Below, piece by piece: positions 54,606-64,000 of a stretch of DNA of 64,000 nt. Source of the DNA: Isoetes taiwanensis (lineage: Eukaryota > Streptophyta > Lycopodiopsida > Isoetales > Isoetaceae). The stretch is taken from NCBI GenBank assembly GCA_021234155.1, contig JAJEKV010000097.1, forward strand, positions 1,982,001 through 2,046,000, read 5' to 3'. Position 1 is the stretch's first letter. Every line of letters starts with the position of its first letter. A model generated the notes under the pieces. That model had not been told where the DNA came from. It worked only from the letters and a program-made list of their open reading frames with translations, and did no database searches. The position numbers and the translations under genes were made by a program.

Positions 54606-55000
54606 TGGAAACCTAACCTATTTTCCTCCTCATGTGGAAACCTAACCTTTTTCCTCATCCTGTGGAAACCCTTCCTCTGTGGAAACCCTTCCCAATTTCC
54701 ATCATGCAAGAAAATGGGGAAGGGTTTCCACTCAAAACAATTTTGATCAAATTTTTGAGTGGCGTCTTTCGATGGACCTGCGCCTTAATGTCGGGGCGTC
54801 CGGTGTGGAAAGGCGTGTGCCATAAAGGCTCACGTGTGTAAATATTTAAAAAAAAAATAATTTTGTGGAAACCCTTCCGGCTTTCCAATATTGGAAACCC
54901 TTCCGGGTTTTAGTGGAAACCCTTAGGGTTTTCAATTTCTGGAAAACGGGAAGGGTTTCGAAAATCGGTTTTATTGAAAACCGGAAGGGTTTCCACTAAA
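54606..55000. repeat. Dispersed GGAAACCCTTCC / GGAAGGGTTTCC motifs on both strands
   Basis: The motif TGTGGAAACC(C/T)TTCC occurs near 54603, 54634, 54660, 54679, 54864, 54890 and 54912, and its reverse complement near 54719, 54950 and 54980. With 51779-51865 these bracket a 3.2 kb stretch in the way subterminal repeats bracket a DNA transposon. No terminal inverted repeat or target duplication was found. Confidence 0.6.
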
Positions 55001-55295
55001 ACCCGGAAAAAGAAAAAGAAACCCGGAAAAAGAAAAAGAAACCCGGGTTTCCACTAAAACCCGGAAAAAGAAAAAGAAAAAGAAAAAGAAAAAGAAAAAG
55101 AAAAAGAAAAAGAAAAAGAAAAAGAAAAAGAAAAAGAAAAAAAAGAAAAGAAAAGAAAAAGAAAAAAAAAAAGAAAAAGAAAAAGAAAAAGAAAAGAAAA
55201 AGAAAAGAAAAAAGAAAAAGAAAAAAAAAAAGAAAAAGAAAAAAAAAAAAAAAAGAAAAGAAAAAGAAAAAGAAAAAAAAAAAAAGAAAAAGAAA

Positions 55296-55326
<31 letters not shown>

Positions 55327-55352
55327 GAAAAAGAAAGAAAAAGAAAAAGAAA
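55000..55352 (+). repeat. (GAAAAA)n microsatellite, about 350 bp
   Basis: Long run of GAAAAA with variants such as GAAAA and longer A-runs. It begins with two ACCCGGAAAAAGAAAAAGAA units, so it probably grew from the end of the GGAAACCC repeat. Confidence 0.95.
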
Positions 55353-56060
55353 ATTTGTCCACTCCATCCCATTTTATGCAGTAGGAATGCCGATCTTGCG
55401 GCCTCAATATTCCTTCTACACCGCGGGCCTATGTTAAAGGATATCTCTGGGTTCAACTCCCGGAAACATGCCTGTGCCAAGCGGCTTCACGTGCAAATCT
55501 TGTATATATATAAAATAATAGAGATATCATATATGTATGGAAGGGGTTGTCAAGTAAAAGTTTTGGGCAAGTAATTATATGATATGGGCTGCATTCTTTT
55601 ACAAATAATGTAGCCAGTATACAAAGGGTTTTCATATGGAACTGTCATATACAATGGGTTTTAGCAACCTAAGGAACATACATGGTATATATACCTATCA
55701 TAGAGGTGAATCCGCGGAATTTGTTGTCAGTGGAGTAGGCTCTGGCATGTAGTACTCCAACGACCATTCTTTGGTGGCTAGGTGACAACGGTTACTCTTG
55801 TGCGGGGGTTCCTAAAAAGAGCAATCCTTAATTGCTAGAACCACGGACAATATCACGAGAGAGATGAACTGGATTCTAGAAAGCCTTTGCCCGGGAACAA
55901 CACCTTAAAGAATCACTTGGTTGGCTCATGCGAGAACTCTAGGAGTGCTACAAATAATTCCACAACCCAAGCGGTGCGAGATACATAAAGGGGATGGGCA
56001 GCTACGAGTGTGCCATGTGATTGGTCGCTCTATGCTTTGGACCGCGGCAAATCCATTTAA
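55353..56060. other. Mixed DNA before gypsy sequence resumes
   Basis: Near 55446-55466 TGGGTTCAACTCCCGG resembles a tRNA T-arm and pol III B box (GGTTCRANNCC), as in a SINE, but no A box was clear. Between about 55,700 and 56,060 the sequence may already be gag, but the frames are too broken to be sure. Confidence 0.3.
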
Positions 56061-56061
56061 T

Positions 56062-56623
56062 GAGTGAACCTTCCGAGGAGACCTTGAACAAGCTCTCGGA
56101 AGAGGAAATCAAAGCTCTGCAAAAGATGAAGATATCGAGTTTTCTGCGAATGGGTGCGCCCGGAGGATGCGATGCTTTCTGGTAGGGTGCATGAAATTAT
56201 ATTATCGCGGCTACTAAGAAAGGCGACACAGCAAAGGTGTTGCACGCCTCTCTTAAGTTGAAAGGTGCTACTGCTTTATGGTGGGCTATCCACACCGATA
56301 GCGGAAAGACCATTCGGTCTTGGACAGACTTCTGTAAACGGTTCAAAGATGAGTATGCACCTCATTTTGATAGTCGCCATGCACTAATATCACTCCGGGA
56401 GTCGGTACAAGAGTGCGTTAGTAAGCTTCGTGGGTTGTTTGCGAGACTTCCCGATCTTACCCCTCAGATGAATGTGGACCACTTTGTTAACGGTCTGAAG
56501 GAAGTCAGTATTAAGGCATACCTTTTGCAAGCGGAACCCAAAGACTTCGAGGAAGCAGTTGAGGTTGCAAGGAAATTGGTTGGTCATGAGGAACCTCAGA
56601 AGACCAAGAAGAGTTTTGATTAG
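56062..56623 (+). pseudogene. Gypsy gag (capsid region), disrupted
   Basis: 56062 begins MSEPSEETLNKLSEEEIKAL, stops after DAFW, and 56237-56623 continues LHASLKLKGATALWWAIHTD, TIRSWTDFCKRFKDEYAPHF and FVNGLKEVSIKAYL. The pattern A..WW......I.SW..F...F...Y is the retrotransposon gag (Retrotrans_gag) core. A frame change and a stop make it inactive. Confidence 0.75.
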
Positions 56624-56653
56624 AAGTCAAAACAAGCTAATAATTCTCTGCAG

Positions 56654-56840
56654 ATGGATCGTCATCACGCTAAGAAGAAGAAACAGAATCAAATAATAAA
56701 AAAGCTGCGAGGCGGTATAAGGATTCGGTCGAAAAAAGCAGCTATAAAGTGTTATAATTGCGGGGCATGGGTCATTATCGCGAGAGAATGTCCTAAGCCG
56801 CCAAAAAGCCAAAGAAAGGCGATGCTTCTGACGGCTAAAA
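56654..56840 (+). pseudogene. Gypsy gag zinc-knuckle region, frameshifted
   Basis: KCYNCGAWVIIARECPKPPK keeps the spacing of a CCHC knuckle (C-x2-C-x4-H-x4-C) except that a frame slip has removed the Gly-His pair; the other frame supplies GGMGHY. The basic region before it is typical of nucleocapsid. Confidence 0.65.
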
Positions 56841-56989
56841 TACCATGTCGGATGGTGAAGGCGGAAGATGGCGTCGCTATCTCGAGAGAGAAGAAAACAT
56901 GGTACATGATTCTTCTAAGGTTTTTGGTAAAGTTATTAGTGTTCTAGGTAGAATCAAAGGGAAAAATTGTGGTTGTTCTTATTGATTAG

Positions 56990-57271
56990 CGACCTTAGCG
57001 ACAAATTCTTATCTGCAGAGGCGTAGTGAAGGAGCTAGGCCTGGAGCTGACGAAGGTAATTCCGTATGTGGTTGAAGGAGAGGCAGGGCCTCAAGTTTAG
57101 CATGGAGATCAACAAGCGCAAGGTGTAGACTTGATACTTCAAGATAGAAGTTCACTTAGAGCACTACAGTTTAGAATTGATGTCGATTTGATCAATTTGA
57201 AACGTTATGATATCATTTTAGGGACAAAGTGGCTTCAAACTGCATGTCCGCTCATTGACTGAGCATCTCAT
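56990..57271 (+). pseudogene. Gypsy protease region, degenerate
   Basis: Across frames IDLINLKRYDIILGTKWLQT and ACPLIDW-like residues fit the end of the retropepsin-like domain (..YDVILGMDWL......IDW) that precedes reverse transcriptase. The catalytic D-S/T-G is not readable. Confidence 0.5.
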
Positions 57272-58243
57272 GTGTTAACTTTTGAGTTAGAAGACAGTAA
57301 GTCTGTTAATATACAAGGATCACCTTATGTGGGATCGGGGAAATTGTTATCGGCCACTCATGCCAAAACTGCTTTTAGAATGAATAATAACCAAGTTTTC
57401 AGAATATATGTATATGATGATGATATATGTGTAAAAACGTGTAACTCACTTGCAGGGCAATCGGATGGAAGCTCTCAGCTTCATCCTCAGTTACTTGATC
57501 TTTTAGAAAGATACAAGGATGTGTTTCCCGAGGAGTTGCCTATAGGGCCACCTCCGTCAAAGGGAGTGGAGCATGAGATTGACCTTGAGCCTGGAACTAA
57601 ACCAATGGCAAGAGCACCTTACCGCTTGAGTCCTCTTGAGTTAGAGGAAGTTAAAAAGCAAGTTAAGGAATTGCTTGAAAAGGGGCTTATCCAGTCAAAC
57701 AAATCTCCTTTTGCAGCTCTAGTGCTGCTAGTTAAGAAAAAAGATGAGACTATGTGCATGTGCATAGATTATCGCGTGCTTAACAAAGGAACAATTAAGG
57801 ATAGATATCTGTTACCACAGATTGACGATATCTTAGATCGTTTGGGTGGTGCAACTTGGTTCACCAAGATTGATTTAAGAAGTGGATATCATCAAATTAA
57901 GATCCGTGAGGATGATGAACCAAAAACTACTTTTCGAACTCATCAAGGTCATTATGAGTTCTTGGTCATGCCGTTTGGTCTCACCAATGCGCTGGCTACG
58001 TTCATGAAATTAATGAACCGAGTATTCGCTGATTACTTAGACAAATCAGTTGAAGTATTCTTGGATGATATACTTGTTTACTCGAACTCATTGGAAGAAC
58101 ACTTTCAGCATCTAGAGCAAGTGCTTAAAGTGTTGCGATCCAATAAGCTGTATGCCAAAATCTGTAAGTGTGATTTCCTCAAGCAAAGGATTGCTTATTT
58201 GGGTCACATCTTTGCGGGGATGGGGGGTGTCTCCAGACCCTAG
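57272..58243 (+). CDS. Gypsy reverse transcriptase domain (open frame of 323 codons)
   Basis: Landmarks in order: [111 protein letters not shown], and [10 protein letters not shown] at the active site. The DD pair is present and the preceding residues (F-L) are the usual gypsy variation of Y/F-x-D-D. The frame is intact here but is preceded and followed by breaks, so the element is not active. It reverse-transcribes element RNA in the intact relatives. Confidence 0.85.
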   Translation: MLTFELEDSKSVNIQGSPYVGSGKLLSATHAKTAFRMNNNQVFRIYVYDDDICVKTCNSLAGQSDGSSQLHPQLLDLLERYKDVFPEELPIGPPPSKGVEHEIDLEPGTKPMARAPYRLSPLELEEVKKQVKELLEKGLIQSNKSPFAALVLLVKKKDETMCMCIDYRVLNKGTIKDRYLLPQIDDILDRLGGATWFTKIDLRSGYHQIKIREDDEPKTTFRTHQGHYEFLVMPFGLTNALATFMKLMNRVFADYLDKSVEVFLDDILVYSNSLEEHFQHLEQVLKVLRSNKLYAKICKCDFLKQRIAYLGHIFAGMGGVSRP

Positions 58244-58861
58244 CAAGGTACGAACGGTTACAAGAATGGATTCAACCTGAGAATGTCCATAAGTTGAGAA
58301 GTTTTCTTGGGTTGGCTACCTATTACAGAAAATTTGTGCCTAAGTTTTCTAAGGGAGTAGCCCGCTCATCGATCTTTTGAGAAAAGATCAAGAGTATTGT
58401 GGGGTCGAGCTCAACAAGAGGCCTTTGATCGGATCAAAAATCTTTTGGTGAGTAGTCCAGTACTGAAGGTACCTGACCTCAATGAGTCATTTGGGGTATA
58501 CCGGATGCTTGTGGGCAAGCTCTGGGAGCTGTGCTTATGCAACAAGGACGTGTTATTGCATGTGAATGCCATAAGCTTAATCAAGCGGAACGGTTATGCG
58601 ACGTATGAGCAGGAACTATTGGCTATAGTTCATGCATTGAAGACGTGGCGGCACTACTTGAGATGTGGTACCAGTAAAGAGCCACGCAAGTTTGTGGTTT
58701 ACACTGACCACAAGCCTTTGAGGTTTTTGCAAAGCCAAGCTGAGATTAGTCCTAGACAAGCTAGGTGGCTTGACTTTTTGTATGAGTTCCATTTTAGTAT
58801 TGAGCATACCGTGGAAAGAATAATCTGGTTGCAGATGCCTTATCCAGGATTAAGCATTTGA
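58244..58861 (+). pseudogene. Gypsy RNase H domain, disrupted
   Basis: After a frameshift at about 58240, RSFLGLATYYRKFVPKFSKG appears in another frame, then 58397-58861 gives AQQEAFDRIKNLLVSSPVLK, NGYATYEQELLAIVHALKTW and RHYLRCG, FVVYTDHKPLRFLQSQAEIS and QARWLDFLYEFHFSIEH. These match gypsy RNase H, including the Glu of YEQELLA and the Asp of TDH. The first catalytic Asp segment is altered (ESFGVYRM). Confidence 0.8.
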
Positions 58862-58929
58862 ATACTTTGATGGTAGGGAAGAATGATCTCTTCCAAAGGG
58901 GTTGTACTTTTATAAATCAAGGATTTATG

Positions 58930-59737
58930 TTCCTTTGCATTCTAATCTTCTTGATATTGCGTGACCATCATGAAACCCCACAGACTGGACACAGGGGTGA
59001 GTGGAAGACCTATGAGTTGGTCAAACGCCACTACTATTGGCCAGATATGAAGAAACAAGTTTGAGACTTGGTTTTACATTGTTTGACATGTCAAGCTGTT
59101 AAAGCTGATCATGGTCGTACCCCGGGACTATTACAACCTATACCTATACCCTTGCAAATACGGGAATGTATAAATATGGACTTCATAATCGCTTTGCCTA
59201 GAATTGTAAGGCAAAACACTCAGGTATGGGTGATTGTTGATTGTCTAGCTAAGCAAGCCAAATTTGTGGCCTTAAAGGAGGATGCTACTGGTCTAGATGT
59301 AGCAACTGCATATATGAGATGTGTTTTCCCTCTTTTTGGTTTGCCTTTGTCGATTATAAGTGATCCGGACATTTACAGATCATTTCTGGAGAGACCTTAT
59401 GAAAGGTCTTAAGGTACGATTGAGAATGAGTAGTGGTAGCCACCCACAAACGGATGGCCAAACTAAGAGAATCAACATGATCCTGGAGGATATGTTGAGA
59501 CGTTTTGTCCGTGAACGCCAAACCCATTGGGAGGAGTATTTTCCTTACCTAGAGTTTGCGTATAACAACAGCCATCATACGGGGATTAAAATGACTCCCT
59601 TTGTTGCTATGATGGGGCAAAATCCCATAACTTATGCTGGTATGCGTAAGTATCTAAAAACGGATGCCGCCGTAAATATGTTGGATGCCATGAATGCAAT
59701 TTTGCTTCAATGTCAGCAAAACTTGCGAAGAGCGTAA
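58930..59737 (+). pseudogene. Gypsy integrase, frameshifted
   Basis: HRGEWKTYELVKRHYYWPDM and HCLTCQAVKADHGRTPGLLQ form the H-H-C-C zinc region. The core follows with INMDFIIALPR (first Asp), GLPLSIISDPD (second Asp) and, after a +/-1 shift near 59360, SGSHPQTDGQTKRINMILED (Glu). YLEFAYNNSHHTGIKMTPF completes it. A stop at about 59062 and the shift break the frame. Confidence 0.8.
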
Positions 59738-60059
59738 GATCTCGCTCAAGTGTATGCTAATAAGCGTAGACGTGATGTTATTTATGAGGAAGGTGACTAT
59801 GTGTTCTTAAGGATTGTGTATCCTTCATTAGTATGAATCAACACCCTTAAACCGTTGGTTAAAGGGCGTGTGCCTAAGTTAACCTCGATATATGCTGGAC
59901 CTTTTAAGATTGTTAAAAGGTTAGGTACCACATCATATGAGTTGGTATTATCACAGGATATTGGGATCCATCCTATATTTCATGTAAGAGCTTAAGCGAG
60001 CTATACTAGATACAGACAATGTTGTTAGTCCTGAGAGTATATCGCTTGTTTAACTCCGC

Positions 60060-60180
60060 TATAACACCAGAACGGATTCTAGATACTCGTGTTCGGCAGT
60101 TGTGCAATAGAGGTATTCATGAATATCTGGTCTTGTGGTGAGGCCAGTCTCCCCCCGGATTCCATTTAGGAGACTGACGA
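60060..60180 (+). pseudogene. Gypsy C-terminal chromodomain remnant
   Basis: ITPERILDTRVRQLCNRGIH and EYLVLW match the start of the chromodomain fused to integrase in chromoviruses. A stop falls at the W.GQ position. The chromodomain steers integration to particular chromatin in intact relatives. Confidence 0.6.
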
Positions 60181-60231
60181 GCTTGTAACGTTTTCCTCAT
60201 TTGAAACTCTAGACCTTGAGGGCAAGGTCCT

Positions 60232-60249
60232 AAGGGGAGGGGAGGAAAT
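60232..60249 (+). other. Polypurine tract of the Ty3/gypsy element
   Basis: AAGGGGAGGGGAGGAAAT ends exactly where the 3' LTR begins and is the expected primer for plus-strand synthesis. Confidence 0.85.
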
Positions 60250-60983
60250 TGTTACGGACCAAGGGCAAGTCGGGCTTGCGGGTCTTGGAATTGAGAGACT
60301 GCCTTGGGAATGCCACGGGGTGGCCTGGGAACGTTCCGAACATTACTTACTGCCTATGGGCAGCGTGGGGTTATTTTTTAAATGGCTTTTGCTTCGTACG
60401 CAAAAGTGTCATTTAATCAAAATTATAAAGGCCCTCTTAGAAAATCCCCTAACCATTGATTTATGGGTATGAGGTGGCGTACTTGGATTGGGCAAGAAGT
60501 TTAAAAGAGAAAATTCATCCCTGTAACGTCGTGTTTGGAGCAGACAGCCGGATCTGTTAAAAGGGTCCAATTCTATTGATAGAGATGTCGATTTTTGCTC
60601 TAGAAAAGGCCCATCTGCCTTTTTCCAGCTATTCTTGGCCCTAATGGCCTTATAAAAGGATTTGTTGATGTTTTTTGAGATTGTAGTTTTCCTCTGGAGC
60701 TAAGCAATTAGAGCACTCTGTTTCTCTTTACTGCTTGATCTTCTGTTTTTTGGAGGTTTTAGACAATTTCGAATCGATTGGGAATCGATTCGACTTGTTC
60801 CGAGCAACTCCATAATTTGGTGCTGCTTGTGAGGTCACTCCGTTCTTGGAGCATTCTTGGGCTTCAGGCTGATCCCGGGGATCAGTAGCGGTTGTTCATT
60901 GGGAGTTTTGGGAACTCATAGCTGAGGGGAACTCTGCGAGTTCTAGATAGCACAATTGGACCTACTTTCTGTAGGCTGTGACA
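60250..60983 (+). repeat. 3' LTR of the Ty3/gypsy element
   Basis: Starts TGTTACGGACCAAGGGCAAG and ends GTAGGCTGTGACA. It is about 15 percent different from the 5' LTR by eye and lacks the segment with GACTTCTCTTTGAGCAATAC. Confidence 0.85.
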
Positions 60984-61635
60984 TGTGAATTGGATTTAAA
61001 TAAGCATAATTAGAAATTTAGGTCTTACTAATTAGTGTGAATATTCGATTGCCTGAAATAACAAGCCAGGCATACGGTCTTCCTACCAGATATAGCATCC
61101 AGGGTATATATGGAGAATATTGTATTTAATATAATAAATTCTCACAGTTACCTTTTCAAAAATCAGAATTTAGATATCTTATATGTCTTTTCCTATTCTC
61201 ACGGCTAAATTTTCGATAATTAAAATTTTCATGTATTTTAGAGGTCATTTCCTTGTTCTTTAAGTTCATTATTAGAAGTCCATGGCATGCTTTATCAAAT
61301 TAGGACTATTGCCACGGAATTTCTTATTTTAAATAATTTCGTTTATATCCATTATTATTATTAAATTAAACCTATTTCCAAGGCATTTCTTGCTTTCTAA
61401 ATATTTTGTTTTAACTCTATATATTCCATAAATGTACGTATTTTTCTTATGATATTTAATTATTTCTTAGTCATTGACTACTTGAGGGGGTGCAATTTGT
61501 CTAGGTCAATGATGTCCCTCTAACTCAAGATGTTGAAGAGAACAATGGTGTGCAAATATTGATAAGGGCAATATCAATAAAGAAGCACCTCCTACCAAGA
61601 ATGTTGAAGAAAAACAATTAGTCCTCTACACTAGG
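60984..61635. other. AT-rich stretch, nothing firm
   Basis: No supported gene, RNA or repeat. It separates the LTR from the DUF7869-type gene. Upstream codons of that gene may begin near 61,500. Confidence 0.3.
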
Positions 61636-62672
61636 GTGCAATGGAGGAACAAGAAGGTGAGAATCATGCACAAGTGCAACAAGGAAATAGTAGGCCAAGA
61701 AGTCATTTATGATGAAAGGCTAGGAGAAGACGATCTTGGTATTGCAATTTCTAAGTTGGAAGACAATTGGAAAGGTAAGGGTTTGGGTGACAAGGAATGT
61801 TTTGTTTGTGTCAAGCGATTGGAGGTTCCTTGCATCATGGCGTGGCCTATAAATAGTGTTCAATTTGTGGAGGATTACCTTTTTCCAGAGTCAGAGGTTG
61901 TTGGGGATAATGATTGTCTTGATCCTGATCCATTAGCAGTGGGTACCCTAAACCCATCAGTTGCCAGACATTATCCTAGCAAGAGAGCCAAGTTGATTAG
62001 TGACACTAAACATGAGACTATGGTGAATGTTAGGGGCTCAGATTGTTGTTGGAGTGGTTGTATGCAATTCTCTACAATAGAACAATTGATGAAAGCAAGA
62101 GGAACTTTTCAAGAATATACTGTTGATGAAAGGAGGACCTACACGTACACAATTTTCGAGCATGCACTTCAGGATGAAAGAAATCCAAACAAAAAAAGAT
62201 ACCCTTTGCTAGGCAAATGGATATGTAAAAAAACATTGGCATAATATCCATGCAATTCCAACTCCTCCATGGCAGGCATAAGCTACCAAGACTGCTTTGC
62301 ATGGAAATAATGGTTTGTTGAGACCAACCTCTAGGATCTTCGCTGCTAGGGAGATATTTGAAAAATATATTGACTTCAATGCAGAGTGTATGCCACACAA
62401 AAGCAGAAGGGATGAAAAAGTAAGAGCAATTGTTGAGCAAAGATTACTATCGCATTGTACTCAAAAGAGTATCATGGAGGAAGTGAATTCTCTACTTCGA
62501 GAATTGGAAATCTTCCAATATCCCAACCTAGCTTTAGGCGGCTATGGAAGAAGCATTTCAATCATGTCACAATAGCAATTCCAAACGACTTTGCAAAGTG
62601 CAATTTGTGTGCTAAGTTGAAGGAGACTCTTGATAAGACTGTGCAACCAAGTCAAAGGGCTAAGATAAGAAT
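61636..62672 (+). pseudogene. N-terminal half of a DUF7869-type transposase-like gene, broken
   Basis: 61636-62244 encodes a 202-residue stretch with a Cys pair (SDCCWSGCMQF) and RTYTYTIFEHALQDE, then LGKWICKK. After a shift, 62297-62575 reads RPTSRIFAAREIFEKYIDF and HCTQKSIMEEVNSLLRELEI. After another shift, FRRLWKKHFNHVTI and NDFAKCNLCAKLKETLDKTV. The last part, F...W..HF..V.IP....F.KC..C..LK, is the region preceding DUF7869 in a widespread plant and algal element family thought to be transposases. The non-LTR element then interrupts it. Confidence 0.55.
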
Positions 62673-62720
62673 AGAATAGAATAGAATAGAATAGAATAGA
62701 ATAGAATAGAATAGAATAGA
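62668..62720 (-). repeat. (TTCTA)n tail of the non-LTR element
   Basis: About ten AATAG units on the plus strand, just past the conserved 3' box. The inserted element's tail is in minus orientation. Confidence 0.9.
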
Positions 62721-63660
62721 GATTTTTAGCGTCCACGGAGACCAATTGGCCTATGGGACCCAAACAAAAGAAGCGACAAAGCGTGTTCTTGTGAGGATTA
62801 AAAACCCCGCCAGAAGGGTTTTGAGGAAAAACTTTAGCGATAATAAGCATCTTTGGCACCTTGTACAATTGCATAGGACAAGTTCAATGCAGTCCGTGGG
62901 ACACAAACGAGTTCGTGCATCCATAACCTCCTCACGGAGGTATGACCCCAACAAACCCCATGGCCGTGGTCGATGGCGATCTAACGGCCGGCGGGCACTA
63001 GTAATTGAACATATCGCTCTCGGGATGCGTGCAAATCTTTGGGCAGATCACGGAGGGCATGACATTCATCCTCAATCGCGTGGCAACAACGGCAAAGCCT
63101 TTGCTCTCGTGCTTCCCGGCCCAGCGCCTGTTTCAATCTAATTAGGCGATGTGCACCGTCTTGAATGGAAGCTATAAGTCTGGCGCTTCTTCATGGGCGC
63201 ATTTGGGTGTACAAATCTTGGTGTGGGCCTCTTGTGAGCCTAGGATTGACTTCTTTGGCGATAGTGTGCCCGGCTTAGCGTCGTCGAGCCTCTGCATCCC
63301 GCTTCGCGAAGGAAAGTAGCATCTAGATGCTTGTTTAAGTGCCTCGCGATCTTTCTTTGTCACGACACGGGCGCATCTGTTTACTGCACACCCGGCCAGA
63401 GAACCAGCGAGCTTGCTTGTCTTTCCAGCAGGATTTCAGGCGTTGGGGACCCATCGTCGTGGCCAAAGCAAGGTGGAGCAAGCGTGTATCAGCCATAGCG
63501 ACCACCTTTTGGAAGTAAACGATATGGCGTTCCAATGCAGCCCGTTGAAGGGGTAGAAAGCTTGTCTCCTGGAGTAGGATCTGGTACGGAACTGTGGACT
63601 TCACCCCCAGGGCCCGTGTCAAGAAGGCCTTCTGCACCTGCTCGAGGTCATTCATGGAGG
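62668..63660 (-). mobile_element. 5'-truncated non-LTR retrotransposon with (TTCTA)n tail
   Basis: On the minus strand, from 63655: MNDLEQVQKAFLTRALGVKS, LLQETSFLPLQRAALERHIV (end of reverse transcriptase), then stops, then ALGREARERLCRCCHAIEDE and CHALRDLPKDLHA (Cys/His motif, second Cys replaced by Leu-Pro). It ends in GGGTCCCATAGGCC and TTGGTCTCCGTGGACG and a (TTCTA)n tail at 62668-62720. The same 3' box ends the copy at 34.3 kb. It lies inside the DUF7869-type gene. Confidence 0.75.
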
Positions 63661-64000
63661 ACCATATGACTGATCAACTATCATGTAGATCATGTTATTG
63701 GATGTGGGGGACCTTATCTGCATTGGAACCTAATAACTATTTATGTGTTATACATGACAAGATGGACCAGCAAAAGACTTGTCTTCCACATTCAAGTGCA
63801 TACCAAAGTCATGTGGAAGATCATACCCTTTGTAGATCTCAATGACCGGGGCAATCTTGCATGGGCAGATTCAAACCTACTATGGGCATTTCAGTTTGAA
63901 GTTATGGAATGATGGTCTAGATTTTCATATTGGGAGTATCATGAGGTGTTTGAGAAACTATGGAAATGGATATAATGGTCACCTCCAGGAACCTACAGCT
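63661..64000 (+). pseudogene. Continuation of the DUF7869-type transposase-like gene
   Basis: After the non-LTR element, the plus strand reads HMTDQLSCRSCYWMWGTLSA, YLCVIHDKMDQQKT, then in another frame ISMTGAILHGQIQTYYGHFS and DFHIGSIMRCLRNYGN. IHDKMDxxKT and LTGxxTHG...YAHYS..W...N.TIGSL.R.LRDL are the first landmarks of DUF7869, a DDE-like region. The gene runs out of the window. One frame shift is seen near 63,830. Confidence 0.6.

Larger units (their letters stand above)
39930..60983 (+). mobile_element. Ty3/gypsy chromovirus, split by about 14.6 kb of inserted DNA
   Basis: Matching direct LTRs at 39930-40719 and 60250-60983, a tRNA-Met-type primer-binding site after the first, and a polypurine tract before the second define the element. 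The pol order RT, RNase H, integrase, then a chromodomain, marks a chromovirus. Gag begins at 40748 and is interrupted near 41,050; element sequence resumes by about 56,060. The LTRs differ at many positions and the 3' one lacks about 60 bp present in the 5' one, so the element is old. Two independent insertions of the same family is the alternative. Confidence 0.7.

Noticed and set aside
54971-55480. Long minus-strand ORFs rich in Phe, Ser and Leu
   Set aside because: They are translations of the (GAAAAA)n microsatellite and carry no coding information.
39925-60988. A 5-bp target duplication around the gypsy LTRs
   Set aside because: Left flank CATGA and right flank TGTGA do not match well enough to call.
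1-64000. CRISPR arrays, bacterial operons, rRNA genes
   Set aside because: No spaced short repeats of CRISPR type, no ribosomal RNA landmarks, and the gene structure is eukaryotic throughout.

Overview
The window looks like a piece of a large, repeat-rich land-plant nuclear genome, most likely a homosporous fern. The reasons are a PLS-type pentatricopeptide-repeat (PPR) gene of the style expanded in ferns, a plant Ty3/gypsy chromovirus and a Ty1/copia element primed or organised as in plants, intron-rich gene structure with long introns, and many nested, decayed transposons. Nothing bacterial or viral is seen. The species call is inference.

Layout. Bases 1-315 hold the 3' end of an unidentified gene. 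From 1.3 to 14.8 kb there are only decayed repeats: a non-LTR retrotransposon scrap, a long hairpin, a tandem array, a Ty1/copia wreck at 6.35-9.47 kb with an LTR-like tail to about 10.3 kb, and an 11.2-12.0 kb duplicated unit full of heat-shock-element-like sites. At 14,780-19,382 lies a 4.6 kb transposon with terminal inverted repeats, a 10-bp target duplication and more than a dozen copies of a palindrome based on AAAATCGCTTAAGCGATTTT. At 19,960-28,391 (minus strand) is the only gene in the window that looks intact: 13 inferred exons whose splice phases agree throughout, encoding a long, mostly disordered protein I cannot name. Its first exon may lie near 37.4 kb, across a transposon-filled intron.

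From 30.9 to 39.3 kb are minus-strand remnants: an FCP1-like HAD domain with stops, and an unidentified gene broken by a non-LTR element at 32.7-34.4 kb. A polyadenylated retrocopy with target duplications sits at 35.67-37.21 kb, and arrays of a CACGC..GCGTG palindrome follow. From 39,930 to 60,983 two matching LTRs bracket a Ty3/gypsy chromovirus whose gag is split by about 14.6 kb of other DNA, including a frameshifted PPR gene, an MCTP-like C2 fragment, a second palindrome-rich region and a long GAAAAA microsatellite. From 61.6 kb to the end is a transposase-like gene of the plant DUF7869 type, itself interrupted by a minus-strand non-LTR element.

The genes do not form a pathway. The interest is in nesting order, the repeated use of short palindromes near the ends of different elements, non-LTR elements with different simple-repeat tails, and the unnamed spliced gene.
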